Shown here piece by piece: positions 32,533-40,937 of a stretch of 64,000 nt of DNA. Within the stretch, counting starts at the first letter, position 1. Each line of letters opens with the position of its first letter. The stretch is from contig NZ_CP158374.1 in assembly GCF_040267705.1 (NCBI RefSeq), positions 1,922,001-1,986,000 of the forward strand, read 5' to 3'. The translations under genes were made by a program, and so were the position numbers. Below the pieces are notes generated by a model. That model was not told the origin of the DNA. It saw only the letters and a program-made list of their open reading frames with translations, and made no database searches. The stretch is from Agromyces sp. G08B096 (GTDB lineage Bacteria > Actinomycetota > Actinomycetes > Actinomycetales > Microbacteriaceae).

Positions 32533-32595
32533 CTCATTCCCCTCAGGTTCGGGATCGACGCATCGTCCCCACATTCTAGCGCCGCGCGCCCTCGC

Positions 32596-32601
32596 TAGGC
32601 T
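32596..32601 (+). promoter_or_regulatory. Leaderless -10 element of the polyprenyl synthase gene
   Basis: TAGGCT ends 6 bases before the GTG at 32608, so transcription would begin at or next to the start codon. No ribosome site is present. Confidence 0.6.
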
Positions 32602-32607
32602 AGGCGC

Positions 32608-33705
32608 GTGGCTCACGGTTCCCGGCTCGTCGACCTCGTGCAACACCGCATCGAGGACTTCCTCGCCGACCGCTCTTCGATTCTCCGCTCGATCAGCCCC
32701 GACCTCGCCCCGCTGAACGCATTCTCGAAGCGATTTCTCAGCGGCGGCAAGCGCTTCCGAGCCCGGTTCTGCTATTGGGGCTGGGAGGCGGTCACCGGCC
32801 GCGGCGGCGACCCGGGGGCCGATCTCTATCCCGTGGTCTCCGCCGCCGCCGCACTCGAGCTGTTCCACGCCGCGGCGCTCATCCACGACGACCTGATCGA
32901 CAACTCCGACACCCGCCGCGGTGCGCCGAGCGCCCACCGCCTGTTCGAACGCGTCCACGCCGAGGCCGGATGGTCGGGCCGGGCCGACGAGTACGGCCGG
33001 GCCTCCGCCATCCTCCTCGGCGACCTCCTCCTCGGCTGGAGCGACGAACTGCTCGACGAAGGGCTCGAGTCGCTCGGCGATCGACGGGCCGCGCGCGCCG
33101 CACGGACCGAGTTCATGCGCATGCGCACCGAGGTCACGGCGGGCCAGTACCTCGACATCCTCGAGGAGCGGGCCTGGCTCACCCGCCCCGACGCCGAGCA
33201 CCGCGACCGCGCAGAGCGCGTCATCGTCTTCAAGGCCGCGAAGTACTCGGTCGAGGCACCGCTCGCGATCGGCGCCGCGATCGCCGGGGGCAGTGCCCAG
33301 CAACTCCATGCGCTCCGCGACTTCGGGCTCCCCCTCGGCATCGCCTACCAGCTGCGCGACGACCTGCTCGGGGTCTTCGGCGACCCCGAGGTGACCGGCA
33401 AGCCCGCGGGCGACGACCTCCGCGAAGGCAAGCGCACGATGCTCATCGCTATCGCGAGGGAACGGTTGTCCTCCGGGCAGCGGAGCATCCTCGACGAGCT
33501 CCTCGGCGACCCCGACCTCGGTCCCGACCAGGTGCGCATGCTGCAGCGGACCATCGACGGATGCGGCGCCGTCGACGAAGTCGAAGGACTCATCGCCACG
33601 CACCTGGCGACGGCGACGGACGCCCTCGCGGTCGCGCCGATCAGTCGCACCGCGAAGAGCGAACTCGTCTCGCTCGCCGAAGCCGTGGCGCGACGCGCGA
33701 GCTGA
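32608..33705 (+). CDS. Polyprenyl diphosphate synthase (IdsA-like)
   Basis: This 365-residue prenyltransferase condenses isopentenyl diphosphate onto allylic diphosphates. The first aspartate-rich motif is IHDDLIDNSD (Asp94, Asp95, Asp98) and the second is YQLRDDLLGVFGD (about residue 250). The substrate-binding GGKRFRARF (about 46-54) is also present. Length and context match IdsA2 of mycobacteria (geranylgeranyl or farnesyl diphosphate synthase), but chain length cannot be read reliably. The start is a leaderless GTG. Products feed quinones, carotenoids or undecaprenyl phosphate. Confidence 0.9.
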   Translation: MAHGSRLVDLVQHRIEDFLADRSSILRSISPDLAPLNAFSKRFLSGGKRFRARFCYWGWEAVTGRGGDPGADLYPVVSAAAALELFHAAALIHDDLIDNSDTRRGAPSAHRLFERVHAEAGWSGRADEYGRASAILLGDLLLGWSDELLDEGLESLGDRRAARAARTEFMRMRTEVTAGQYLDILEERAWLTRPDAEHRDRAERVIVFKAAKYSVEAPLAIGAAIAGGSAQQLHALRDFGLPLGIAYQLRDDLLGVFGDPEVTGKPAGDDLREGKRTMLIAIARERLSSGQRSILDELLGDPDLGPDQVRMLQRTIDGCGAVDEVEGLIATHLATATDALAVAPISRTAKSELVSLAEAVARRAS

Positions 33706-33720
33706 CCCTCGGGCGCCGGA

Positions 33721-34059
33721 TCAGGCAAGCGCCTGCGCGACCCGGCGCACCTCGGCCTTGCGGCCCGCGCGAAGCGCCGCGATCGGCGTGGTGCCGAGGC
33801 TGTCCTCCTCGGAGATCAGCCACTCCAGCGCCTCGTCGTCGCTGAACCCCGCGTCGGCCAGCACCATGGCCGTGCCGTGCAGCTCCGGCAGCGGCAGGTC
33901 GTCGCGCAGGAAGACGGCGGGCACGCGCAGGACGCCGTCGATGCGTCGAGCGAGCAGGTGCCGCTCGTCGATGAGCTTCCTGATGCGACTCGGAGTCTGC
34001 CCCGTCCGCTCGACGAGGTCGGGAACGGTCAGCCAGTCGGTCTCTGCGGCGTCGGTCAC
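33721..34059 (-). CDS. Rv2175c-family DNA-binding protein
   Basis: This 112-residue protein has an N-terminal winged helix (WLTVPDLVERTGQTPSRIRKLIDERHLLARRIDG, shown here only as residues about 9-42 in part) and a C-terminal Rv2175c helical domain (about 55-110). In M. tuberculosis Rv2175c binds DNA and is switched off when the neighbouring kinase PknL phosphorylates its N-terminal threonine. Here threonines lie at residues 2 and 7, and a PknL-like kinase gene lies 1.5 kb away. The GTG directly abuts GGAGG, which is too close for a ribosome site. A CAGTCT 6 bases upstream instead suggests a leaderless start. Confidence 0.82.
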   Translation of the reverse strand: MTDAAETDWLTVPDLVERTGQTPSRIRKLIDERHLLARRIDGVLRVPAVFLRDDLPLPELHGTAMVLADAGFSDDEALEWLISEEDSLGTTPIAALRAGRKAEVRRVAQALA

Positions 34060-34065
34060 CCTCCA

Positions 34066-34071
34066 AGACTG
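34066..34071 (-). promoter_or_regulatory. Leaderless -10 element of the Rv2175c-like gene
   Basis: CAGTCT on the minus strand ends 6 bases before the GTG at 34059. It resolves the odd case of a GGAGG with zero spacing. Confidence 0.45.
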
Positions 34072-34209
34072 CCACGCCGCGCCGGGCACGAGGAAGTCGT
34101 CGGGCTCCCGGGCGGCTGTGCCGGCTCGGATGACTCGCGGCGAGGTCGTTGACTCGACCTGGCGGGTGTGCGACGGTGGCCGCGAGCCGGGGTCGACCGA
34201 GGGGGGACG

Positions 34210-35478
34210 ATGCACGACGAGACGACGGCGGACCGAGACGGCCTGCACGAACGCGCGGTGAGGCGCGGACGACTGCGCCGGATGCTCGCCGTTCCGGTCG
34301 CGATCGCGGGCACGGTGGCGGTGACGCTCGGCTTCGCGCAGCCCGCGGACGCCTCCCCCGGCACGCCCAAGCGGCAACCGGATCCGAAGAGTCGCACCCA
34401 GTCGGGTCCGAAGTCCGTCGCCGCGGCCGCGACCGCCGCGACCGCCGCGGCCCCCGTGGAGTACGTCGTCGTCGAGGGCGACACCGTGAGCGGCATCGCC
34501 GAGCGGTTCGGGCTGCCCACCGCGGAGGTGCTCGCGCTGAACGGCCTCGGATGGTCGACGCTCATCTTCCCCGGCCAGCGACTCGTGCTCGGAGGTGCGG
34601 CGTCCGCGCCTGCGGCGCCGATCGCCGCGGCACCCCCGCAGCCGGAGATCGCCCGCCACACGGTCGCGGCCGGCGACACCATGAGCGGCATCGCCGCGCG
34701 GTACGGCATCGGCCTCGACGACCTCCTGAGTGCGAACGGTCTCAGCCGTTCCAGCCTGATCTTCCCCGGGCAGTCGGTCGTCCTGCCTGGCTCCGGCCCC
34801 GCCGCCGCGCCCGCGCCCGCGCCGGGACCCGACGCCGCCCCGCCCGCCGACGCCGTCCCGCCTGCGGCAGACCCGGCGCCCGCTCCGGCAGCCGACGCGC
34901 ACACCGTGGTCGAGGGCGACACCCTCATCGGCATCGCCGGCCTCCACGGCGTCGGACTCCAGGAACTCCTCGCCGCGAACGGCCTCACGGGCGACGAGGT
35001 GATCCTGCCGGGGCAGGTCGTCCGCATCCCGCGTCCGGTCGCCGTCGCGCTCGTGGCATCCGTCTCGATGCCGCTCACGGACGAGATGCGCGCCAACGCC
35101 CGCGTCATCGTCGACGTGGGTCGTGCCCTCGGCGTGCCCGACCGGGGCATCGTCGTCGCGCTGGCGGCCGCCGCACAGGAGTCGGGTCTGAAGAACGTCC
35201 ACCACGGCGATCTCGACTCGCTGGGCGTCTTCCAGCAGCGCCCCAGCCAGGGCTGGGGCACTCCCGAGGAGGTGCTCGACCCCGTCCGAGCGGCGACGGC
35301 GTTCTACGGCGGACCGACGAATCCGAACCCGGGCCGGACCCTCGGGCTGCTCGACATCCCCGGGTGGGAATCGATGTCGGTGACCCAGGCCGCGCAGGCG
35401 GTGCAGCGCAGCGCCTTCCCCGACCACTACGCCAAGTGGGAGGAACAGGCGCGAGCCTGGCTGTCCGAACTGGGATGA
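34210..35478 (+). CDS. Secreted triple-LysM protein with lysozyme-like C-terminal domain
   Basis: This 422-residue exported protein has a signal or anchor segment (about 24-48, MLAVPVAIAGTVAVTLGF). Three LysM peptidoglycan-binding repeats follow at about 84-127, 149-192 and 230-273, separated by Pro/Ala linkers. The C-terminal domain (about 288-422) resembles a lytic transglycosylase, with a candidate catalytic Glu324 in AAQESGLKN and the SLGVFQQRPSQGWG motif. The ATG at 34210 has GGGGG upstream. It likely trims or remodels peptidoglycan next to the kinase that senses muropeptides. Enzyme activity is inferred. Confidence 0.85.
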   Translation: MHDETTADRDGLHERAVRRGRLRRMLAVPVAIAGTVAVTLGFAQPADASPGTPKRQPDPKSRTQSGPKSVAAAATAATAAAPVEYVVVEGDTVSGIAERFGLPTAEVLALNGLGWSTLIFPGQRLVLGGAASAPAAPIAAAPPQPEIARHTVAAGDTMSGIAARYGIGLDDLLSANGLSRSSLIFPGQSVVLPGSGPAAAPAPAPGPDAAPPADAVPPAADPAPAPAADAHTVVEGDTLIGIAGLHGVGLQELLAANGLTGDEVILPGQVVRIPRPVAVALVASVSMPLTDEMRANARVIVDVGRALGVPDRGIVVALAAAAQESGLKNVHHGDLDSLGVFQQRPSQGWGTPEEVLDPVRAATAFYGGPTNPNPGRTLGLLDIPGWESMSVTQAAQAVQRSAFPDHYAKWEEQARAWLSELG

Positions 35479-35566
35479 CCCGGGCGCGCCGACCGCGCGC
35501 ATCACGAAGACATTGCGATTCGCGGCGCACGCGGTGTCTATCCAGGGTCGGGCATGCCGCGGTTCG

Positions 35567-35572
35567 TACACT
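35567..35572 (+). promoter_or_regulatory. Leaderless -10 element of pknL
   Basis: TACACT ends 6 bases before the GTG at 35579, with no ribosome site. The kinase would be made from a leaderless mRNA independent of the LysM gene. Confidence 0.6.
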
Positions 35573-35578
35573 CGTACG

Positions 35579-37528
35579 GTGACCACCGCGCCGCCCGACC
35601 CCATGATCGGCCGCCTCATCGACGGCCGGTACCAGGTGCGCTCGCGCATCGCCCGGGGCGGCATGGCGACGGTCTACCTCGCCACCGACCTCCGGCTCGA
35701 GCGGCGCGTGGCGATCAAGATCATGCACGGCCACCTCGCCGACGACAACACGTTCAAGACCCGGTTCGTGCAGGAGGCGCGCAGCGCCGCCCGCCTCGCC
35801 CACCCGAACGTCGTGAACGTCTTCGACCAGGGGCAGGACGCCGACATGGCGTACCTCGTCATGGAGTACCTGCCGGGCATCACGCTGCGCGACCTGCTGA
35901 AGGACTACAAGAAGCTCACGCCCGAGCAGACGGTCGACATCATGGACGCCGTGCTCGCGGGGCTCGCCGCCGCGCACAAGGCCGGCATCGTGCACCGCGA
36001 CCTGAAGCCCGAGAACGTGCTGCTCGCCGACGACGGCCGCATCAAGCTCGGCGATTTCGGGCTGGCTCGCGCGGCGTCGGCGAACACCGCGACCGGGCAG
36101 GCGCTGCTCGGCACGATCGCCTACCTCTCCCCCGAGCTCGTGACGCGGGGCGTCGCGGACGCCCGCAGCGACCTGTACGCCATCGGCATCATGATGTACG
36201 AGATGCTCACCGGTGAGCAGCCGTACGTCGGCGAGGCCCCGATGCAGATCGCCTACCAGCACGCGAACGACACCGTGCCGACGCCGAGCTCGAAGAACCC
36301 CGCCGTCCCGGTCGAGCTCGACGAACTCGTCCTGTGGGCGACCGCGCGCGACCCCGAGGAACGCCCGGCCGATGCCCGTGCGATGCTCGACCGTCTCCGC
36401 GAGATCGAACCCGAGATCCGCGGCGTGCAGCCTGCGGCCACCCAGGCGACGGCCGTGCTCGCGGAGCCCTCGACGGCGACGGCCGAGACCCGGGTGCTCG
36501 GCCCGTCGGCGCTGGCCGCGGCCGCCCCGACCGTCGCCGCGACCGCCCTCGCCGAACCCGCCGCCGCCGACGCCGACGCAGGTGAGGACACGGCGGCGCT
36601 GACGACGGGCGCCGAGCGCCGGAAGCGCCGTGGGTACTGGATCTTCGCCCTCGTGCTGCTGCTGACCGGCCTCGCGGCCGGTACGGGCTGGTACTTCGGC
36701 GCCGGACCGGGCGCACTGACGACCGTGCCGGCGACGTCCGGGCTCTCCCCCGACGCCGCCCAGCAGGTGCTCGAGGAGGCCGGCTTCCAAGTCGATCCCG
36801 AGGAGCGCCACGACGTCGACGTGCCGAAGGGGCAGGTCTCGGGCACCGATCCCGGCTCCGGCGACCTGGCCCAGCGCGGGTCCGTGGTGAAACTCTTCGT
36901 GTCGCTCGGGCCGAAGATCATCGACGTGCCCGACGTCATCGGGAGCCCCGAGGCCGACGCCCGTGCGGCGCTCGCCGGCGCCGGACTCACCGTGGCCGAC
37001 GGCGCGCAGGCGCAGTTCTCCGACGATGCCGAGCCCGGTGAGGTCCTCGCGCTCGTCGACGCCGACGGCGCACCCGTGGCCGAGCAGTTCCCCGAGGGCT
37101 CGCCGATCACGCTCGTCGTCTCAGCGGGTTCCGTTCCCGATGTCGTCGGGCTGCCGCAGGCCGACGCGGAGGCCGCGCTCGGCGAGGTCGACCTCGTGCT
37201 GGCCGTGGTCGGCGAGGAGTTCGACAACTCCGGCGAGGTGCCGGCCGGTTCGGTCCTCAGTGCTGAGACCACCACCGACCCCGTGCGCCCGGGCGACACC
37301 ATCAACGTCGTCATCTCCAAGGGGCAGGATCTCGTCGCCGTGCCGAACGTGGTCGGCATGAAGATGTCCGACGCGATCCCGGCGCTCGAGGCGGCCGGCT
37401 TCACGGTCGCGCACAGCTTCCCCGCGCCCTTCCTGCCGTTCGTCACCGTCACCTCGCAGGACCCGGCCGGCGACGCCCAGGCGCTCCGCAACAGCGAGGT
37501 CAAGCTCGTCGGCACGCTGACCCTCTGA
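35579..37528 (+). CDS. pknL: PASTA-domain Ser/Thr protein kinase (PknL-like)
   Basis: This 649-residue receptor kinase has a cytoplasmic kinase domain (about 17-275) with Lys47, catalytic HRDLKPEN (Asp141), DFG at 159-161 and APE-like SPE at 184-186. An Ala-rich juxtamembrane region and one membrane helix (about 354-374) follow. Four outer PASTA repeats (about 382-649) bind peptidoglycan fragments. Gene order (polyprenyl synthase, Rv2175c-like, kinase, class II DAHP synthase, PlsC-like, acyl-CoA ligase) matches the mycobacterial pknL region. Unlike mycobacterial PknL, which has a short outer part, this one keeps PASTA repeats. The start is a leaderless GTG; ATG at 35603 is an alternative. Confidence 0.9.
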   Translation: MTTAPPDPMIGRLIDGRYQVRSRIARGGMATVYLATDLRLERRVAIKIMHGHLADDNTFKTRFVQEARSAARLAHPNVVNVFDQGQDADMAYLVMEYLPGITLRDLLKDYKKLTPEQTVDIMDAVLAGLAAAHKAGIVHRDLKPENVLLADDGRIKLGDFGLARAASANTATGQALLGTIAYLSPELVTRGVADARSDLYAIGIMMYEMLTGEQPYVGEAPMQIAYQHANDTVPTPSSKNPAVPVELDELVLWATARDPEERPADARAMLDRLREIEPEIRGVQPAATQATAVLAEPSTATAETRVLGPSALAAAAPTVAATALAEPAAADADAGEDTAALTTGAERRKRRGYWIFALVLLLTGLAAGTGWYFGAGPGALTTVPATSGLSPDAAQQVLEEAGFQVDPEERHDVDVPKGQVSGTDPGSGDLAQRGSVVKLFVSLGPKIIDVPDVIGSPEADARAALAGAGLTVADGAQAQFSDDAEPGEVLALVDADGAPVAEQFPEGSPITLVVSAGSVPDVVGLPQADAEAALGEVDLVLAVVGEEFDNSGEVPAGSVLSAETTTDPVRPGDTINVVISKGQDLVAVPNVVGMKMSDAIPALEAAGFTVAHSFPAPFLPFVTVTSQDPAGDAQALRNSEVKLVGTLTL

Positions 37529-37560
37529 CCGCGCGTCCCGCGCGACGTCCGACGACACGG

Positions 37561-37603
37561 GACGGGCGCGGGACATCCGTCGAAGGGATGCCCCGCGCCC
37601 GTC
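37561..37603. terminator. Bidirectional hairpin between pknL and the DAHP synthase gene
   Basis: The outer 12-base arms GACGGGCGCGGG (37561-37572) and CCCGCGCCCGTC (37592-37603) pair perfectly. A nested 5-base stem (CATCC 37574-37578 with GGATG 37586-37590) extends it. It sits between two convergent genes and works on either strand. No T tract. Confidence 0.75.
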
Positions 37604-37623
37604 TTCGGTGCAGCGGCGCCGGC

Positions 37624-38994
37624 TCAGCGCGCGGCGAGCTCCTCGGCCACGAGGAACGCGAGCTCGAGCGACTGCATGTGGTTCAGTCGCGGGTCGCAGA
37701 GCGACTCGTACCGGGTCGCGAGGGTGGCCTCGTCGATGTGCTCCGAGCCGCCGAGGCACTCGGTGACGTCGTCGCCCGTGAGCTCCACGTGGATGCCGCC
37801 CGGGTGCGTGCCCGCCGCCCGATGCGCCTCGAAGAAGCCCTTCACCTCGTCGACCACGTCATCGAAGCGGCGGGTCTTGTAGCCGGTCGGCGTCGTGATG
37901 CCGTTGCCGTGCATCGGGTCGGTGACCCACAGCGGGTTCGCGTCGCTCGCCTTGATCGCCTCGAGCAGCGGCGGCAGGGCGTCGCGGATCTTGCCAGCGC
38001 CCATCCGCGTGATGAAGGTGAGGCGGCCCGGCTCGCGGTTGGGGTCGAGCTTCTCGACGAGCTCGAGCATCACCTCGGGCGTCGTCGTCGGGCCGAGCTT
38101 CACGCCGATCGGGTTGCGGACCCGCGACAGGAAGTCGACGTGGGCGCCGTCGAGCTCGCGCGTGCGCTCCCCGATCCAGAGGAAGTGGGCCGACGTGTTG
38201 TACGGCGTGCCCGTCCGGGAGTCGATGCGCGTCATCGGCCGCTCGTAGTCCATGAGCAGGCCCTCGTGGCCCGTGTAGAACTCGGTGCGCTTCAGTTCAT
38301 CGAAGTCGGCGCCGCATGCGTCCATGAACTTCACGGCGCGGTCGATCTCGCGCGCCAGCTTCTCGTACCGCTGGTTCGCGGGGTTGGCGGCGAAGCCCTG
38401 GTTCCACTGGTGCACCTGGCGCAGGTCGGCGAACCCGCCCTGCGTGAACGCGCGGATGAGGTTCAACGTGGACGCCGCCGTGTGGTAGCCCTGCACGAGG
38501 CGCCGCGGGTCGGCTGTGCGCGACTCGAGCGTGAAGTCGTAGCCGTTCACCACATCGCCGCGGTAGGCGGGCAGCGTCACATCGCCTCGGGTCTCGGTGT
38601 CGCTCGAGCGGGGCTTGGCGAACTGCCCCGCCATCCGCCCCATCTTCACCACCGGCATGGACGCGCCGTAGGTCAGCACGACCGCCATCTGCAGCACCGT
38701 CTTCACCCGGTTGCGGATCTGATCGGCGGTGGCGCCCGCGAACGTCTCGGCGCAGTCGCCGCCCTGGAGCAGGAACGCCTCGCCGCGGGAGGCGGCCGCG
38801 AGCCGGTCGCGCAGCATGTCGACCTCGCCGGCGAAGACCAGCGGAGGCAGGGTGGCGAGCTCGGCGGATGCCGCGTGCGCGGCCTCGGGGTCGGGCCAGG
38901 CCGGTTGCTGCTTGATCGGCAGCGTGCGCCAATAGTCGAGGCCCGCGATCACGGAAGGATCTGCGTTCACGATGGGCTCGACGAGCTGGGTCAC
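37624..38994 (-). CDS. aroG: Class II 3-deoxy-7-phosphoheptulonate (DAHP) synthase
   Basis: This 456-residue enzyme condenses phosphoenolpyruvate and erythrose 4-phosphate, the first step of the shikimate pathway. It is the long plant/actinobacterial class II type: LLQGGDCAETF (about 84-94), GRMAGQFAKPRS (about 122-133), YRGDVVNGYDF and the metal-site HLELTGDDVTECLGG-type region near the C-terminus. GTG at 38994 is chosen, with AGGA 9 bases upstream. The next gene region matches the mycobacterial aroG locus. Feedback control by aromatic amino acids is expected from the family. Confidence 0.94.
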   Translation of the reverse strand: MTQLVEPIVNADPSVIAGLDYWRTLPIKQQPAWPDPEAAHAASAELATLPPLVFAGEVDMLRDRLAAASRGEAFLLQGGDCAETFAGATADQIRNRVKTVLQMAVVLTYGASMPVVKMGRMAGQFAKPRSSDTETRGDVTLPAYRGDVVNGYDFTLESRTADPRRLVQGYHTAASTLNLIRAFTQGGFADLRQVHQWNQGFAANPANQRYEKLAREIDRAVKFMDACGADFDELKRTEFYTGHEGLLMDYERPMTRIDSRTGTPYNTSAHFLWIGERTRELDGAHVDFLSRVRNPIGVKLGPTTTPEVMLELVEKLDPNREPGRLTFITRMGAGKIRDALPPLLEAIKASDANPLWVTDPMHGNGITTPTGYKTRRFDDVVDEVKGFFEAHRAAGTHPGGIHVELTGDDVTECLGGSEHIDEATLATRYESLCDPRLNHMQSLELAFLVAEELAAR

Positions 38995-39078
38995 TGGAAT
39001 CGTCCTGGGGTTCGGGCGCTGACGCGCGGTGATGGCGAAAATGCGGCGCCGCACACTGCGGACGCCGCGTCTTCGAGC

Positions 39079-39768
39079 CTACCCCGCCTGCGAGGCCCGC
39101 TGCTCCTTCACGGAGCTGGCGTACACGTCGACGTACTGCTGGTCGCTCAGCCGCAGGAGGTCGTGCACGAGCTCGTCCGTCACACTGCGCAACACGAAGC
39201 GGTCGCCCTCGAGCCCCTCGAACCGGCTGAAGTCGAGCGGCTCCCCGATGATGATGCCGATGCGCCGGACCTTCGGCAGGCGCGTGCCGATCGGCATGAC
39301 GTGCTCGGTGCCGATCATCGCGACCGGGACCACCGGGGCACCGGACTCCAGCACCATGCGCGCGACGCCGGTGCGGCCGCGGTAGAGCCTGCCGTCGGGG
39401 CTGCGCGTCCCCTCGGGGTAGATGCCGAGGATGCTGCCTTCGGCCAGCACCCGGAGCCCGGTGTTGAGCGACGCCTCCGAGGCCTTGCCGCCGGAGCGGT
39501 CGATGGGCAGCTGCCCGGCGGCCTGGAAGAACATCCGCGTGGCCCAGCCCTTGAGTCCCTTGCCGGTAAAGTACTCGCTCTTCGCGAGGAACACCACTGG
39601 CCGGTCGACGACGAGCGGCAGGAAGATCGAGTCGATGAACGACAGGTGGTTCGATGCCAGGATGACGGGGCCGTCTTTGGGGATGTGCTGGAGGCCGACG
39701 ACCCAGGGACGGAAGATCGCGAGCAGGATCGGGCCGACGACGATGTGCTTCATCACCCAGTAGAACAC
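39079..39768 (-). CDS. 1-acyl-sn-glycerol-3-phosphate acyltransferase (PlsC family)
   Basis: This 229-residue membrane-associated acyltransferase makes phosphatidic acid from lysophosphatidic acid and acyl-CoA or acyl-ACP. The four family blocks are present: NHLSFID (HX4D, about 40-46), GQLPIDRSGGKA (about 92-103), YPEGTRSPDG (about 122-131) and VPVAMIGTEHVMP (about 152-164). GGAGG lies 5 bases before the GTG start. It follows the ROK gene by 49 bases and precedes the DAHP synthase gene on the same strand. Confidence 0.9.
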   Translation of the reverse strand: MFYWVMKHIVVGPILLAIFRPWVVGLQHIPKDGPVILASNHLSFIDSIFLPLVVDRPVVFLAKSEYFTGKGLKGWATRMFFQAAGQLPIDRSGGKASEASLNTGLRVLAEGSILGIYPEGTRSPDGRLYRGRTGVARMVLESGAPVVPVAMIGTEHVMPIGTRLPKVRRIGIIIGEPLDFSRFEGLEGDRFVLRSVTDELVHDLLRLSDQQYVDVYASSVKEQRASQAG

Positions 39769-39817
39769 CCGGCCTCCTTCCCGCTGGACCGCCCCAGCCT
39801 ACTCCCGGGCGGGAGGC

Positions 39818-40774
39818 TCAGGCGTGCTCGGCGACCCAGACGCGGGCGAGATCTGCGGCACCGACGACGCCGGCGTCGTTCACGAGCTCGGCGATGACGA
39901 AGTCGGGCTCGGGGTGGTACCCGCGGGCCGGCAGGTGCTCGGCGTACGCCTCGCGGATCGGCTCGAGCAGGAGCTCGCCCGCGACCGAGACGCCGCCGCC
40001 GAAGACGAAGCGCTGCGGGTCGAGCACGGCCGAAAGGCTCGCGGATGCCTCGCCCAGCCAGCGCCCGAGCTGCCGGAGCGCGGCGACGGCACCCGGGTCC
40101 TGCTGCTCGATGAGCGCACCGACGAGCGCGCCGTCGAGCGCCCCATGCTCGGCCCGGACCCGCGCGAGGTGCTGGCCGATCCCGCCGGCGTCGGCGATCT
40201 CGTTCGCCATGCGCAGCAGCGCACGACCGGAGCCGTACTGCTCGAGGCATCCGTACTGGCCGCAGCCGCACGCGTGCCCGCCCGGGACGAGCCGCAGGTG
40301 GCCGAGCTCGGCGCCCGCGCCGAATCCGCCGCGGAAGAGCCGGTCGCCGGCGACGATCGCGCCGCCCACGCCCGTGCCGATCGTGAGCATGACCATGTCG
40401 CTGACCATCCGCCCGGCGCCGAAGCGGAACTCCGCCCAGCCGGCCGCGTTCGCGTCGTTGTCGACGACGACGGTGCCGCCCGTCCGGGCCTCGAGTTTCG
40501 CGCGGAAGGGCTCGTTGCGCCAGTCGATGTTGGGTGCGTAGTAGACGGTCGACTGGGCGGCGTCGATGAAGCCCGCGGCCGCGACCCCGACCGCCGAGAT
40601 CTCTTCGCCCTCGGCCTCCCGGAGCGCGTCGATCATCGTGACGACCGCGTCTTCGAGGGCCGACGTGTCGGCCGGCGTCGGGACCCGCTCCTGGCGGACG
40701 ATGCGTCCGAGGTCGTCGACCACGGCGCCCGCGATCTTCGTGCCGCCGATGTCGATGCCGATCGCGTGCGCCAC
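39818..40774 (-). CDS. glk: ROK-family glucokinase
   Basis: This 318-residue sugar kinase phosphorylates glucose, probably with ATP or polyphosphate. Phosphate-binding loops are AIGIDIGGTKIAG (about 4-16) and MLTIGTGVGGAIV (about 130-142). The ROK zinc motif GHACGCGQYGCLEQYGSG (about 163-180) has all ligands. The GTG at 40774 is chosen, with GGAAGG upstream; a longer frame up to 40855 is less likely. It is divergent from the acyl-CoA ligase gene and followed by plsC. N-acetylglucosamine or mannose kinase activity cannot be excluded. Confidence 0.88.
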   Translation of the reverse strand: MAHAIGIDIGGTKIAGAVVDDLGRIVRQERVPTPADTSALEDAVVTMIDALREAEGEEISAVGVAAAGFIDAAQSTVYYAPNIDWRNEPFRAKLEARTGGTVVVDNDANAAGWAEFRFGAGRMVSDMVMLTIGTGVGGAIVAGDRLFRGGFGAGAELGHLRLVPGGHACGCGQYGCLEQYGSGRALLRMANEIADAGGIGQHLARVRAEHGALDGALVGALIEQQDPGAVAALRQLGRWLGEASASLSAVLDPQRFVFGGGVSVAGELLLEPIREAYAEHLPARGYHPEPDFVIAELVNDAGVVGAADLARVWVAEHA

Positions 40775-40859
40775 GAGTGCCGCCTTCCGAGGATACCGGG
40801 ATGGGTGAGGGGTGATCGAACCGATACGGTCGCGCCGCGAGGTCGCGAAGAGCACCGAC

Positions 40860-40865
40860 TAGAGT
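40860..40865 (+). promoter_or_regulatory. -10 element of the acyl-CoA ligase gene
   Basis: TAGAGT lies 72 bases before the chosen GTG, predicting a leader of about 65 bases that carries the AAGGAG ribosome site. No clear -35 was found. Confidence 0.45.
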
Positions 40866-40937
40866 GTAGTCAACCCCATGCCGAGGTCTGCACGGGCCCG
40901 AACCCCGCCAGTCCTCCCCGGTGCCGAAGGAGCTACC

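Noticed and set aside
34168-34209. An upstream GTG or ATG start for the LysM protein
   Set aside because: The ATG at 34210 has a GGGGG ribosome site, and the extension would place charged residues before the signal segment without need.
37588-39897. A 769-codon open frame on the plus strand
   Set aside because: It is antisense to the DAHP synthase and plsC genes and has shadow-type composition without motifs.
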